DNA of 64,000 bases from an uncultured Lachnospiraceae bacterium (lineage in GTDB: Bacteria; Bacillota; Clostridia; Lachnospirales; Lachnospiraceae). The translations under genes were made by a program, and so were the position numbers. Below are positions 27,040 to 36,018 of this stretch, piece after piece. Where the stretch lies: NCBI GenBank assembly GCA_947632515.1, contig CANRPO010000003.1, positions 1-64,000 on the forward strand, given 5' to 3'. Under the pieces are notes generated by a model. The model had not been told where the DNA came from and searched no databases. It saw only the letters and a program-made list of their open reading frames with translations. Every line of letters starts with the position of its first letter. The first letter of the stretch is position 1.

Positions 27040-28002
27040 ATGACTACCTTACTTGTTATGAAACAGATCATAATAACTCTATACAGCAAATATGAGGTAT
27101 ACATTACGCCGTTTCTGAAGTTCACGCTTGCCCTTATCTCCCTGCTGCTCATCAATTCCCGTGTGGGCTATATGGAGAGTATAGATAAGCTGACGCTGGT
27201 TTTGATCGTCGCATTGATGTGTTCCTTTATGCCGATGAATTTTATTGTTATCATGTCGGCTCTGTTTGCGCTGCTCCATCTGTATTCGTTCAGTCTGGAG
27301 TGCGCTGTGGTGGTGGGAGCCGGATTCCTGCTTATGTTCCTGCTGTATCTGCGGTTTTCGCCCAAGGATACGATCGTGGTCGTGCTGATGCCGGTATGTT
27401 TCCTGCTCAAAATACCGTATGTGCTCCCGCTGTCGATGGGACTGATCGGGACGCCCGCCTCCGCCGTGTCGGTGGCCTGCGGCGTGATCGCTTATTATAT
27501 GATCCACTATGTGGTACAGAACGGGGCCGCGATAGCGGCGATGGCAGATGAGGAGACTGCGGCGAAGTTCCGCTTTATCATTGACGGCATACTCAAAAAC
27601 AGAGAGATGGCAGTCGTGATCGCGGCCTTTGCCACAACGGTGATCATTGTTTATCTGATCAGGCGGCTGAGCATCGATTACGCGTGGACGATCGCCATGG
27701 TCGCGGGGGTCGTGGTTGACATTATGGTACTCCTGATGGGCGACTTGATGTTTGACATCAACGTAGGTCTGTTTGGCGTGATCTTTGGCAATATCGTCGC
27801 GTATCTGCTTGTACTCATCCTGCAGTTTTTTGTGTTTAACGTGGATTACAGCAGGACGGAGAAAGTGCAGTTCGAGGATGACGAGTATTACTATTATGTC
27901 AAGGCGGTGCCGAAGGTGGTCGTGTCCAAGCCGGAGAAGAAGGTAAAACAGATCAACAGCCAGAGGACCGGGACAGTACAGAAAACAAGAAGTACGCATT
28001 AA
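27040..28002 (+). CDS. Polytopic membrane protein of unknown function
   Basis: 320 residues with around nine hydrophobic segments across residues 20-270. The C-terminal 50 residues are cytoplasmic, starting with an acidic/Tyr-rich EDDEYYYYVK motif and ending in a Lys/Arg/Ser/Thr-rich stretch. No transporter family signature is evident. The gene lies upstream of cdaA with 71 bases between them, and probably forms part of the same transcription unit. In relatives such a gene is often labelled an ABC permease, but I see no basis for that here. Confidence 0.6.
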   Translation: MTTLLVMKQIIITLYSKYEVYITPFLKFTLALISLLLINSRVGYMESIDKLTLVLIVALMCSFMPMNFIVIMSALFALLHLYSFSLECAVVVGAGFLLMFLLYLRFSPKDTIVVVLMPVCFLLKIPYVLPLSMGLIGTPASAVSVACGVIAYYMIHYVVQNGAAIAAMADEETAAKFRFIIDGILKNREMAVVIAAFATTVIIVYLIRRLSIDYAWTIAMVAGVVVDIMVLLMGDLMFDINVGLFGVIFGNIVAYLLVLILQFFVFNVDYSRTEKVQFEDDEYYYYVKAVPKVVVSKPEKKVKQINSQRTGTVQKTRSTH

Positions 28003-28073
28003 AAAAGCGAACTTGTAATATGGATATAAACGAGATGGATCTATAGCAAAAAGAATAGGTGGTGAGGCGTGCA

Positions 28074-28943
28074 ATGGAGCAACTGAATAGACTGATCGCG
28101 ATATATTTTTCCAATCTGCATGTGCCGACAATCCACTGGTCGGATATTGTAGAGATCGTTATTCTGACATTTCTCGCATATCATATCTTAGTGTGGATCA
28201 AGAACACGCGGGCGTGGGCGCTTTTAAAGGGCGTCACGGTGATCGCGGTATTTATTCTGATCGCTGCGGTCTTCAGGATGAACACGATCCTGTGGATCGT
28301 AACGAATGTGTTCAACATTGCGGCAATCGCGATAGTCGTCATGCTGCAGCCAGAGCTTCGCAAGGCGATGGAGGAGTTGGGCCAGAAAAAGATCTTCTCT
28401 TCCGTGCTTCCGTTTGATTCGGGCAAATCTGAGGAAGGGCGTTTCTCCGACCGGACGATCAACGAGATCGTCAAGGCGTCCTTTGAGATGGGAAAGGTGA
28501 AGACAGGGGCGCTGATCGTGATCGAGCAGGAGCAGCCCCTGAGCGAGTACGAGAGGACGGGCATCGATGTGGACGGCATCGTGTCGAGTCAGCTTTTGAT
28601 CAACATATTTGAGCACAACACGCCGCTGCACGACGGAGCGGTGATCGTGCGGGGCAACCGGATCGTCTCGGCGACCTGTTATCTGCCGCTGTCCGACAAT
28701 ATGGCGCTCAGCAAAGAGCTTGGCACAAGACACAGGGCGGGCGTGGGGATCTCGGAGGTGACGGACTCCCTGACGGTGATCGTGTCCGAGGAGACAGGCA
28801 AGATCAGCGTTGCCTATAACGGACAGCTGGAGAGAGGACTTGACGCCGACAGACTGAGAGCCAGATTGGCGGATATTCAGAATAAGCCTGTTGAGGAGAA
28901 AAAGCGTAAGCTGTGGAAAGGCAGGTCCAGAAATGAGAAATAA
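28074..28943 (+). CDS. cdaA: Diadenylate cyclase CdaA
   Basis: 289 residues from the ATG at 28074, behind GGTGAGG; an upstream GTG is in frame at 28059. Three hydrophobic segments (about residues 15-90) anchor the DisA_N catalytic domain, which has the LHDGAVIV and TRHRAGVGIS motifs of diadenylate cyclases. It condenses two ATP into c-di-AMP at the membrane. The coding end overlaps the next gene by 11 bases. The order cdaA-cdaR-glmM is that of other Firmicutes; the degrading enzyme GdpP lies at 36.0 kb. Confidence 0.95.
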   Translation: MEQLNRLIAIYFSNLHVPTIHWSDIVEIVILTFLAYHILVWIKNTRAWALLKGVTVIAVFILIAAVFRMNTILWIVTNVFNIAAIAIVVMLQPELRKAMEELGQKKIFSSVLPFDSGKSEEGRFSDRTINEIVKASFEMGKVKTGALIVIEQEQPLSEYERTGIDVDGIVSSQLLINIFEHNTPLHDGAVIVRGNRIVSATCYLPLSDNMALSKELGTRHRAGVGISEVTDSLTVIVSEETGKISVAYNGQLERGLDADRLRARLADIQNKPVEEKKRKLWKGRSRNEK

Positions 28944-30216
28944 TCTGCTTACCAAAAATTGGGGACTGAAGCTGGGCTCCTTCCTGTTTGCCGTGACGCT
29001 GTGGCTCGTGGTCACCAATATCAACGATCCGATCGACTCACTGCGGGTTTCCGATGTGCCCGTGACGATCAAAAATACGGATCTGATCACTGAGCGGGGG
29101 CAGGTCTATGAAGTGCTGAACGGCACGGATATGATCGACACGGTGACGATCTATGCGCCGCGCTCGGTCATCGATACGCTGGATGAGAGCAATGTGGTCG
29201 CGACCGCGGATATGGCGGAACTGTCCAGTCTGGACACGATCGCGATCAGGCTGTCCACCAACAAGTACAATGATAAGCTGGAGAGCATCAGCGGGAACAT
29301 TGACAGAGTGGAATTAAAGATAGAGGATAAACAGACCAGATCGCTTCCGATCCGGGCCAATGTGTCTGGCGAGGTGCGAGAGGGCTATATGTTGGGCGAC
29401 GTGTCCACAGAGCAGAATCTGCTCAGGATATCCGGGCCCAAATCGGTGGTCTCGCAGATCGCCACGGTGCAGGCGGACGTGGATGTGTCCGGTTTCACAA
29501 GCAACATTGGAACAGACGCGGACCTTCGCCTGTATGATGCGAATGGCAATGAGATCAATGCGGCGGGTCTGGAGAGAAATATCTCTCGTGTGCGCGTCAA
29601 TGTGGAGATTCTGGAGACGAAGACTGTTCCCGTCAACTTTGCCGTGTCGGGGGAGCCCGCGGACGGTTACCGCCTGACGGGAGAATCTGAGAGTACGAAA
29701 GGCAGCGTTGTCATAGCGGGCAGATCGGCAATCGTGAAGAATCTTGACTCCATCGAGATCCCGGAGGGCGTTATCGACGTGACCGATGCGACGGAGGACG
29801 TGGTCACGCAGGTCAATCTCAAAGAGTATCTGCCGGACGGCGTCAGGCTGGCGGAGACGGATTTTGACGGCGTCGCAGAGATCACGGTTTTCGTGGGACA
29901 GGAGATACGGCGCACGCTGTCTGTCCGTGTGGAAGATATTCGGATCAGCGGTATTCCCGCAGGGTTTGAGGCGGTCATCACAGATCCCGAGGAGTACTGT
30001 AACATTGCCCTCTTAGGACTTATCGGAGAGTTTCAGGCAGTCAGCCTGAGCGATCTGGGCGCGAGCGTCGATCTGGCGGACTGGCTTGAGAGAGAGGAGA
30101 TCGAAGAGGTGCAGAGCGGTTATTACCAGGTCCCGATAACGGTAGATCTTCCGGAGGATTCGGGGATCGTATGGGAAGAGCAGGAAGTGCAGGTGCACCT
30201 TACGGAGAGAGAATAG
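28933..30216 (+). CDS. cdaR: YbbR-domain CdaA regulatory protein CdaR
   Basis: 427 residues from the ATG at 28933. One N-terminal membrane segment (about residues 8-28) anchors a large extracytoplasmic region of repeated YbbR domains; at least four repeats can be followed, each with PV.....G....GY-like cores (for example LPIRANVSGEVREGY and VPVNFAVSGEPADGY). It binds CdaA in the membrane and modulates its activity. The start overlaps cdaA, and glmM follows 31 bases later. Confidence 0.9.
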   Translation: MRNNLLTKNWGLKLGSFLFAVTLWLVVTNINDPIDSLRVSDVPVTIKNTDLITERGQVYEVLNGTDMIDTVTIYAPRSVIDTLDESNVVATADMAELSSLDTIAIRLSTNKYNDKLESISGNIDRVELKIEDKQTRSLPIRANVSGEVREGYMLGDVSTEQNLLRISGPKSVVSQIATVQADVDVSGFTSNIGTDADLRLYDANGNEINAAGLERNISRVRVNVEILETKTVPVNFAVSGEPADGYRLTGESESTKGSVVIAGRSAIVKNLDSIEIPEGVIDVTDATEDVVTQVNLKEYLPDGVRLAETDFDGVAEITVFVGQEIRRTLSVRVEDIRISGIPAGFEAVITDPEEYCNIALLGLIGEFQAVSLSDLGASVDLADWLEREEIEEVQSGYYQVPITVDLPEDSGIVWEEQEVQVHLTERE

Positions 30217-30247
30217 AGAAGACGGCAGGAAAGGAAAAGAGATTGTC

Positions 30248-31597
30248 ATGGGTAGATTATTCGGTACAGACGGCGTCAGGGGAGTTGCGAATGAGGAGCT
30301 GACGCCGCAGCTTGCGATGCAGCTGGGGCAGGCGGGTGCCTATGTGCTCACAAAAGAACATGCGCACAAGCCGACGATCATGGTGGGCTGTGATACGAGA
30401 ATATCGGGGGATATGCTCGCCAACGCACTGATGGCGGGCGCTTGTTCTGTCGGCGCGAACGCCGTGTACGTGGGTATCGTGCCTACGCCGGCGGTGGCGT
30501 ACCTTACGAGAAAATACAAGGTGGACGCCGGAGTGGTCATTTCAGCCTCCCACAATTCGGTGGAGTTCAACGGCATCAAATTTTTTGACGGCGACGGCTA
30601 TAAGCTGCCCGATTCGCTGGAGGACGAGATCGAGGCGCTGATCAAGAGCGGGATGCAGGGCGTGAAGTTTCCCACGGGCGCGGGCGTCGGCAAGATCAAG
30701 TATCGGACGGACGCCAGAGAAGAGTACATCAACCATGCCATGAAGGCGGTCAACGTGGATCTGCGCGGCATGAAGATCGTACTGGACTGTGCGGAAGGCG
30801 CCTCTTTCTATACATCGGTGGAGACGATGAAAGAGCTGGGGGCGGAGGTCGTAGCTATCCACAACAATCCTGACGGGACGAATATCAATGCGAACTGCGG
30901 CTCTACGCATATGGGCGAGCTGCAGGCAAAGGTGGTCTACGAGAAGGCCAATGTGGGGCTGGCGTTTGACGGCGACGCCGACAGGCTGCTGGCAGTAGAC
31001 GAATTGGGCAACATCGTGGACGGCGATCAGATCATGGCGCTGGTCGGCAATTATATGAAACAGAACGGCAGGCTGAATCATGACACCATCGTTGCCACGG
31101 TCATGAGCAATCTGGGATTCTTCCTGATGGGAGAGGAAAACGGCATCCACATCGAACAGACGAAGGTGGGGGACCGCTATGTGTTGGAGAGAATGCGGGA
31201 GATCGGCGCCAGTCTTGGCGGCGAGCAGTCAGGGCATGTGATCTTCCTGGATGAGAATACGACGGGCGACGGGCTCCTCAGCGCCCTGCATCTCCTTCAG
31301 GTGATGGTGGAGACGGGCAAGCCGCTTTCGGAGCTGAAGAATATCATGGAAGTGATGCCGCAGGCGCTTGTGAACGCGAAAGTGCCCAACCACAAGAAAG
31401 AGAAATACATGGATTATCCGGAGATCGCGGAGGCCATCGACGAGCTGAACAGGAAGTTCGCCGGCGAGGGACGGGTGCTGATCAGACCTTCCGGCACAGA
31501 GCCGCTTGTGAGAGTTATGATCGAGGGCAAGGATCAGAAAATGATCGAGGCAGAGGCGAAAAAATTAGCTGAACTGATCCAGAATATTATGTTATAG
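30248..31597 (+). CDS. glmM: Phosphoglucosamine mutase
   Basis: 449 residues, the usual length. The active-site serine is in ISASHN (S101), the metal-binding loop in FDGDADR, and the sugar-phosphate motif in GEQSGHV. It interconverts glucosamine-6-phosphate and glucosamine-1-phosphate for UDP-GlcNAc synthesis. In other Firmicutes GlmM forms a complex with CdaA and lowers c-di-AMP synthesis, which explains the conserved operon. Confidence 0.96.
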   Translation: MGRLFGTDGVRGVANEELTPQLAMQLGQAGAYVLTKEHAHKPTIMVGCDTRISGDMLANALMAGACSVGANAVYVGIVPTPAVAYLTRKYKVDAGVVISASHNSVEFNGIKFFDGDGYKLPDSLEDEIEALIKSGMQGVKFPTGAGVGKIKYRTDAREEYINHAMKAVNVDLRGMKIVLDCAEGASFYTSVETMKELGAEVVAIHNNPDGTNINANCGSTHMGELQAKVVYEKANVGLAFDGDADRLLAVDELGNIVDGDQIMALVGNYMKQNGRLNHDTIVATVMSNLGFFLMGEENGIHIEQTKVGDRYVLERMREIGASLGGEQSGHVIFLDENTTGDGLLSALHLLQVMVETGKPLSELKNIMEVMPQALVNAKVPNHKKEKYMDYPEIAEAIDELNRKFAGEGRVLIRPSGTEPLVRVMIEGKDQKMIEAEAKKLAELIQNIML

Positions 31598-31600
31598 CCC

Positions 31601-31629
31601 TTGTGATATTTGGGAAAAAATGATATAGT
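31601..31629 (+). promoter_or_regulatory. Promoter upstream of the HPr gene
   Basis: TTGTGA and TATAGT separated by 17 nt, about 60 bases ahead of the HPr start. No cre-like site was recognised nearby. Confidence 0.55.
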
Positions 31630-31690
31630 TAAGAGTAGGCTGTGATTGGGGGCATGAGACAGCCGGAATCAGAGTTGGAGGATAAAGGGT

Positions 31691-31954
31691 ATGGTAAGCC
31701 AAAAGGTGATCATCAAAAACCCGACCGGGCTACATCTAAGACCAGCAGGCATCCTATGTAAGGAGGCAATGCAGTTTAAATCTTTGATAACCTTTACATT
31801 TCGGGATAATACAGCGAATGCCAAGAGTGTGTTGAGCGTGCTGGGCGCGTGTGTCAAGTGCGGCGACGAGATCGAATTTGTGTGTGATGGCGAAGACGAG
31901 GAAGAGGCGTTGAAAGCTCTGGTCAAGGCGATCGAGAGCGGACTCGGTGAATAG
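31691..31954 (+). CDS. HPr family phosphocarrier protein
   Basis: 87 residues. The PTS phosphorylation motif GLHLRPAG places the phosphorylatable His at residue 15; Ser46 (AKSVLSVLGA) is in the position used by HPr kinase in Gram-positive bacteria, although the surrounding sequence differs from classical PtsH. It could be HPr itself or a Crh-like paralogue lacking a PTS partner. No ptsI is nearby. Single-gene unit with its own promoter and terminator. Confidence 0.85.
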   Translation: MVSQKVIIKNPTGLHLRPAGILCKEAMQFKSLITFTFRDNTANAKSVLSVLGACVKCGDEIEFVCDGEDEEEALKALVKAIESGLGE

Positions 31955-31968
31955 CGCTATCTGTTATG

Positions 31969-31999
31969 GCCCGTTGTGTACAACGGGCTTTTCTTTTTA
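31969..31999 (+). terminator. Terminator behind the HPr gene
   Basis: Perfect 9-bp stem GCCCGTTGT with its complement, a two-base GT between the arms (real loop larger after fraying), then TTTTCTTTTT. Confidence 0.85.
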
Positions 32000-32030
32000 T
32001 ATATGCAAATAGGGAAGTGGAGGAAGAACA

Positions 32031-33713
32031 ATGTTAAATTACAAACGTTACCGCAAAAATCCGGTGGTGGATTATCCGGAGAGACAGTGGCCGAATAGGG
32101 AGATCGAGAAGGCGCCCGTATGGTGCAGCGTGGATCTTCGCGACGGCAATCAGGCGCTGATCGATCCCATGATCGTCTCGGAGAAGATTGAATTTTTTAA
32201 CTATCTGATCAAGCTGGGATTCAAGGAGATCGAGATCGGATTTCCGGCGGCCAGCCAGATTGAATTTGACTTTCTCAGGCAGCTTATAGACCGCAAACTG
32301 ATCCCGGACGACGTGGTGGTGCAGGTGCTGACACAGTGCCGCGAGGAGTTGGTAGAGCGGACGTTTGAGTCCATTCAGGGCTGTAAGCAGGCAATCGTGC
32401 ACATCTACAACTCCACTTCCACGCTGCAGCGCGATGTGGTGTTCAACATGAACCGCGAACAGATTATCGGCATCGCGGTGGAAGGAACGAAGATGGTCAA
32501 GAGACATGCCGAGAAATTCCCGGGCAAGATCATCCTGGAGTATTCGCCGGAGAGTTTCACAGGGACGGAGCTGGATTTCGCGCTGGAGATCTGTACGGCG
32601 GTACAGGAGGAGTGGGGGCCCACGAAGGAGAACCCCATGATCATCAATCTGCCCTCCACGGTGGAGATGAACACGCCCAATGTGTACGCGGACCAGATCG
32701 AATGGATGAACAAACATTTTAAGAACAGGGAGAGTATCATCCTGAGCGTGCACCCGCACAATGACAGGGGTACTGGCGTGGCCAGCGCGGAGCTGGCGAT
32801 GCTTGCAGGCGCGGAGCGCGTGGAGGGTACGCTGTTCGGCAACGGCGAGAGAACGGGCAACGTGGACATCATGAATCTCGCCTACAATATGTTCTCTCAG
32901 GGCATCGATCCCGGACTTGCCATAGAGCACGTGAACGAGAGCATTGAGATCTACGAGAGATGCTGCAAGATCCCGATCCATCCCAGGCATCCCTATGCCG
33001 GCAAGCTGGTGTTCACCGCCTTCTCGGGGTCGCATCAGGACGCCATCAACAAGGGCGTCAAGGCGATGAAGGAGAGGGGCAGCGAGATCTGGCAGGTGCC
33101 CTATCTGCCGATCGATCCCGCCGACATCGGCAGAGAGTACGAGCCCATCGTACGCATCAATTCCCAGTCCGGCAAGGGCGGGGTGGCGTTCATTATGGAC
33201 ACCTATTTTGGATTCAAGCTGCCGAAGGGGATGCACAAGGAGTTCGCCAATGTTATCCAGGATATTTCCGAGAAACAGGGCGAGGTGTCCCCGGATCAGA
33301 TCATGGAGAGTTTCAGGAAAGAGTATCTGGATCAGAAAGAACCGTTCCATTTCCGCAAGCTGCGCATCGACGATCTGAGCGGGGAGACGAAGACGCAGTT
33401 CGACACGAAGGTCACGATCGTCTACACGGATCACGGCGTGGAGAAAACTTTCGAGGCGGTGGGCAACGGCCCCATCGATGCGGCGAAACGAGGACTGCAG
33501 GAAGAACTGGATATTGACGTCAAGATCCTCGACTACGAGGAGCATGCGCTGCAGAGCGGCTCCAACTCTCAGGCGGCGGCCTATATTCATCTGCTGGATG
33601 TGGAGAGCGGGAGAGTCACCTACGGCGTAGGGGTAAGCTCCAATATCACGAGGGCGTCCGTGCGGGCGATCTTCTCCGCGGTCAACAGATTGGAATTGGG
33701 ACAGCATAAATAG
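32031..33713 (+). CDS. leuA: 2-Isopropylmalate synthase
   Basis: 560 residues, the long LeuA type. The N-terminal part starts with YPERQWPNR and the DLRDGNQ metal-binding motif (residues 35-41), HPHNDRG gives the HxH-like metal ligands, and FGNGERTGN is the conserved loop. The C-terminal 120 residues form the allosteric LeuA dimer domain that senses leucine. It joins acetyl-CoA and 2-oxoisovalerate. No other leu genes are adjacent, and I see no T-box or leader peptide in the 32 bases after the terminator. Confidence 0.94.
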   Translation: MLNYKRYRKNPVVDYPERQWPNREIEKAPVWCSVDLRDGNQALIDPMIVSEKIEFFNYLIKLGFKEIEIGFPAASQIEFDFLRQLIDRKLIPDDVVVQVLTQCREELVERTFESIQGCKQAIVHIYNSTSTLQRDVVFNMNREQIIGIAVEGTKMVKRHAEKFPGKIILEYSPESFTGTELDFALEICTAVQEEWGPTKENPMIINLPSTVEMNTPNVYADQIEWMNKHFKNRESIILSVHPHNDRGTGVASAELAMLAGAERVEGTLFGNGERTGNVDIMNLAYNMFSQGIDPGLAIEHVNESIEIYERCCKIPIHPRHPYAGKLVFTAFSGSHQDAINKGVKAMKERGSEIWQVPYLPIDPADIGREYEPIVRINSQSGKGGVAFIMDTYFGFKLPKGMHKEFANVIQDISEKQGEVSPDQIMESFRKEYLDQKEPFHFRKLRIDDLSGETKTQFDTKVTIVYTDHGVEKTFEAVGNGPIDAAKRGLQEELDIDVKILDYEEHALQSGSNSQAAAYIHLLDVESGRVTYGVGVSSNITRASVRAIFSAVNRLELGQHK

Positions 33714-33749
33714 AGGAAAGTAAAAGATAAGAATGCGGAGGTGCGGTGT

Positions 33750-34469
33750 ATGGAACAGTTGGAACAACTTCGCCGGTGGGTGAAGGAGAGCGATAATATT
33801 GTATTTTTTGGCGGCGCCGGCGTGTCCACCGAGAGCGGCATCCCGGATTTCAGGAGCGTGGACGGACTGTATCACCAGCAGTATGACTATCCGCCTGAAA
33901 CGATCCTGAGCCACACATTTTATCGGCAGAAGACCGACGAGTTTTATCGGTTTTACCGCGCCAAGATGCTGTGCCCGGATGCGAAACCCAACGCGGCGCA
34001 TCTGAAACTCGCGCAGTGGGAGCGGGAGGGAAAACTCAAGGCGGTGATCACCCAGAACATCGACGGGCTGCATCAGGCGGCCGGGAGCAAGGTCGTGCTG
34101 GAGCTGCACGGCTCCGTCCTGCGCAATTACTGCGAGCAATGCGGCGCGTTCTACGACGCGGAATATATCCTGCACTCCGAGGGCGTGCCGAAATGCAGCG
34201 TCTGCGGAGGAAGTATCAAGCCGGATGTGGTGCTGTACGAGGAGGGATTGGATCAGAAGACCCTCTCGGATTCCGTGCGCTACATCAGCGAGGCCGACGT
34301 GCTCATTGTGGGCGGTACATCGCTCGCGGTCTATCCTGCGGCCGGGCTGCTCGACTATTACAGCGGCAACAAGCTGGTGCTGGTGAATAAGACGCCCACA
34401 CCGAGAGACAATATCGCCAACCTGATCGTGCAGGGCAGCATCGGAGAGATCTTCTCGCAGCTTGATTAG
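33750..34469 (+). CDS. NAD-dependent protein deacylase (sirtuin)
   Basis: 239 residues from the ATG at 33750, eight bases behind GGAGG. GGAGVSTESGIPDFRS (residues 21-36) binds NAD, TQNIDGLHQAAGS carries conserved Asn/Asp, and a LHGS His follows; the zinc is held by CEQC and CSVC. It removes acetyl or acyl groups from lysines. An operon with leuA (36 bases) and the DUF951 gene is likely. Confidence 0.92.
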   Translation: MEQLEQLRRWVKESDNIVFFGGAGVSTESGIPDFRSVDGLYHQQYDYPPETILSHTFYRQKTDEFYRFYRAKMLCPDAKPNAAHLKLAQWEREGKLKAVITQNIDGLHQAAGSKVVLELHGSVLRNYCEQCGAFYDAEYILHSEGVPKCSVCGGSIKPDVVLYEEGLDQKTLSDSVRYISEADVLIVGGTSLAVYPAAGLLDYYSGNKLVLVNKTPTPRDNIANLIVQGSIGEIFSQLD

Positions 34470-34483
34470 TGTCGGGGGTATGT

Positions 34484-34690
34484 ATGGACATTCAGGTAGG
34501 AGATATTTTGAAGATGAAGAAGGCGCATCCCTGCGGCTCCAAGGAGTGGGAGGTGCTGCGGACGGGAGCGGACTTTCGCCTGAAATGCGTCGGCTGCGGC
34601 CATCAGATCATGATCGCGCGCAGACAGGCGGAGAAAAATATCAGGGAAATAATCAGGGAAAATTCCGAAAAACCACTTGCGGATCGTTGA
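34484..34690 (+). CDS. DUF951 family protein
   Basis: 68 residues from the ATG at 34484. KMKKAHPCGSKEWEVL and LKCVGCGHQIMI are the conserved segments of DUF951, a small Firmicute family that in several genomes is located near rpsF or ychF. The three cysteines (one in HPCGS, two in CVGC) could hold a metal. It lies just before rpsF here. Function unknown. Confidence 0.8.
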   Translation: MDIQVGDILKMKKAHPCGSKEWEVLRTGADFRLKCVGCGHQIMIARRQAEKNIREIIRENSEKPLADR

Positions 34691-34752
34691 CTACTATGTT
34701 ATGATAAAGACTCGTGATATACTAATTTTTGGCTGAACAGTCAATCATCCTT

Positions 34753-34772
34753 GCTCCTTTTTCGGAAGGGGC
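34753..34772 (+). promoter_or_regulatory. Hairpin in the rpsF leader (possible S6:S18 site)
   Basis: GCTCCTT and AAGGGGC can pair around a TTTCGG loop, about 25 bases ahead of the rpsF start. rpsF-rpsR operons of many bacteria carry a leader bound by the S6:S18 complex at a CCG-containing hairpin. The structure here is in the right place, but a match to the conserved motif is not clear by eye. Confidence 0.3.
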
Positions 34773-34797
34773 CAGAGACCAAAAGGAGGGAAAAAGC

Positions 34798-35088
34798 ATG
34801 AACAAATACGAGTTAGCCGTTGTTGTTAGTGCAAAGATCGAAGATGACGAGAGAGCCGCTACCCTGGAGAGGGCGAAGGCTCTGGTAGAAAGATTCGGCG
34901 GACAGATCACCAATGTGGATGACTGGGGTAAGAAGAAACTGGCTTACGAGATCCAGAAAATGAAAGAGGCTTACTACTACTTCATCCAGTTTGAGGCAGA
35001 GAGTACCGCGCCCGCTGAGATCGAGAGCCGTATCCGCATCATGGATAACGTCATCAGGTATCTGTGCGTCAGACAGGACGAGAAATAG
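34798..35088 (+). CDS. rpsF: 30S ribosomal protein S6
   Basis: 96 residues from the ATG at 34798 behind AGGAGGG. It begins MNKYELAVVVSAKIEDDE and contains DDWGKKKLAYEI, characteristic of S6. It binds S18 on the 16S rRNA platform. First gene of the classic rpsF-ssb-rpsR operon. Confidence 0.97.
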   Translation: MNKYELAVVVSAKIEDDERAATLERAKALVERFGGQITNVDDWGKKKLAYEIQKMKEAYYYFIQFEAESTAPAEIESRIRIMDNVIRYLCVRQDEK

Positions 35089-35100
35089 AAAGAGGTTTTT

Positions 35101-35544
35101 ATGAACAAAGTGATACTTATGGGGCGTTTGACAAGAGATCCCGAGGTGAGATATTCTCAGGGAGAGAACGCCACGGCAGTTGCGAGATATACACTGGCTG
35201 TAGATCGCAGATTCAATCGTAACAATGATGACCAGACTGCGGATTTTATCAACTGTGTCGCTTTTGGAAGATCAGGCGAGTTCGCGGAGAAATATCTGCA
35301 CAAGGGGACGAAGATCGCGGTCACGGGACGTATCCAGACGGGCAGCTATACGAATAAAGACGGCGTCAGGGTATACACGACCGAGGTTATAGTGGAGGAT
35401 CAGGAATTCGCCGAGAGCAAGAACAGCGCCGGAAACAATAATGACGGCGGTTTCGCTCCCGCGAACAGACCCGCGCCGGCGGCGGCCGGCGACGGTTTCA
35501 TGAATATTCCTGACGGGATCGACGAGGAACTGCCATTCAACTAA
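35101..35544 (+). CDS. ssb: Single-stranded DNA-binding protein
   Basis: 147 residues. The OB fold runs through residues 1-105 (MNKVILMGRLTRDPEVRYS at the start), followed by a disordered Asn/Gly/Ala/Pro linker and the acidic tail DEELPFN that recruits repair and replication partners. The place between rpsF and rpsR is typical. Confidence 0.96.
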   Translation: MNKVILMGRLTRDPEVRYSQGENATAVARYTLAVDRRFNRNNDDQTADFINCVAFGRSGEFAEKYLHKGTKIAVTGRIQTGSYTNKDGVRVYTTEVIVEDQEFAESKNSAGNNNDGGFAPANRPAPAAAGDGFMNIPDGIDEELPFN

Positions 35545-35573
35545 TTGTTTGATTTTAGAAGGAGGCAATGACC

Positions 35574-35837
35574 ATGGCATTTAATAAAACAGACAAGCCG
35601 GATTTTCCCGCTAAGAAAAAAGGCGGAATGCGCAGAAGAAAGAAAGTATGCGTCTTCTGCGGCAAAGATAACGTGATCGATTACAAGGACACGAACAAGC
35701 TGAAGAGATATGTGTCTGAGAGAGGCAAGATCCTTCCCAGGAGGATTACCGGCAACTGTGCAAAGCATCAGCGTGCCTTGACGGTAGCGATCAAGCGCGC
35801 AAGACATGTGGCGCTCATGCCTTACGTTCAGGACTAA
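35574..35837 (+). CDS. rpsR: 30S ribosomal protein S18
   Basis: 87 residues; the ATG at 35574 is eight bases behind AGGAGG, while the ATG at 35568 is too close. Conserved [14 protein letters not shown] and [14 protein letters not shown]. The CxxC plus the later Cys and His form a zinc-binding (C+) variant. Ends the rpsF-ssb-rpsR operon. Confidence 0.97.
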   Translation: MAFNKTDKPDFPAKKKGGMRRRKKVCVFCGKDNVIDYKDTNKLKRYVSERGKILPRRITGNCAKHQRALTVAIKRARHVALMPYVQD

Positions 35838-35850
35838 AGAGCTGACCCGA

Positions 35851-35884
35851 AACCCGACCGTGCTGCGGCCGGGTTTCTTGTTTT
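35851..35884 (+). terminator. Terminator behind rpsR
   Basis: AACCCGACCG pairs with CGGCCGGGTT with one mismatch around TGCTG, followed by TTCTTGTTTT. Confidence 0.8.
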
Positions 35885-36018
35885 GCATACCATATCATGT
35901 CATTTTTGCGGAAAAAAAGTCTATATATTGGAGTGGCAGGAAGGTATAAAAAATGCTATACTTATAATGTTGTGTAAGCATAAAATTGTGTATTTATGCG
36001 ATATGGATGGATGAAAAT

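Noticed and set aside
31969-32030. T-box or leucine leader ahead of leuA
   Set aside because: The stretch is too short and is occupied by the terminator of the HPr gene; no leucine codon run.
35101-35544. Phage-derived ssb
   Set aside because: Position between rpsF and rpsR and the acidic tail mark it as the chromosomal replication gene.
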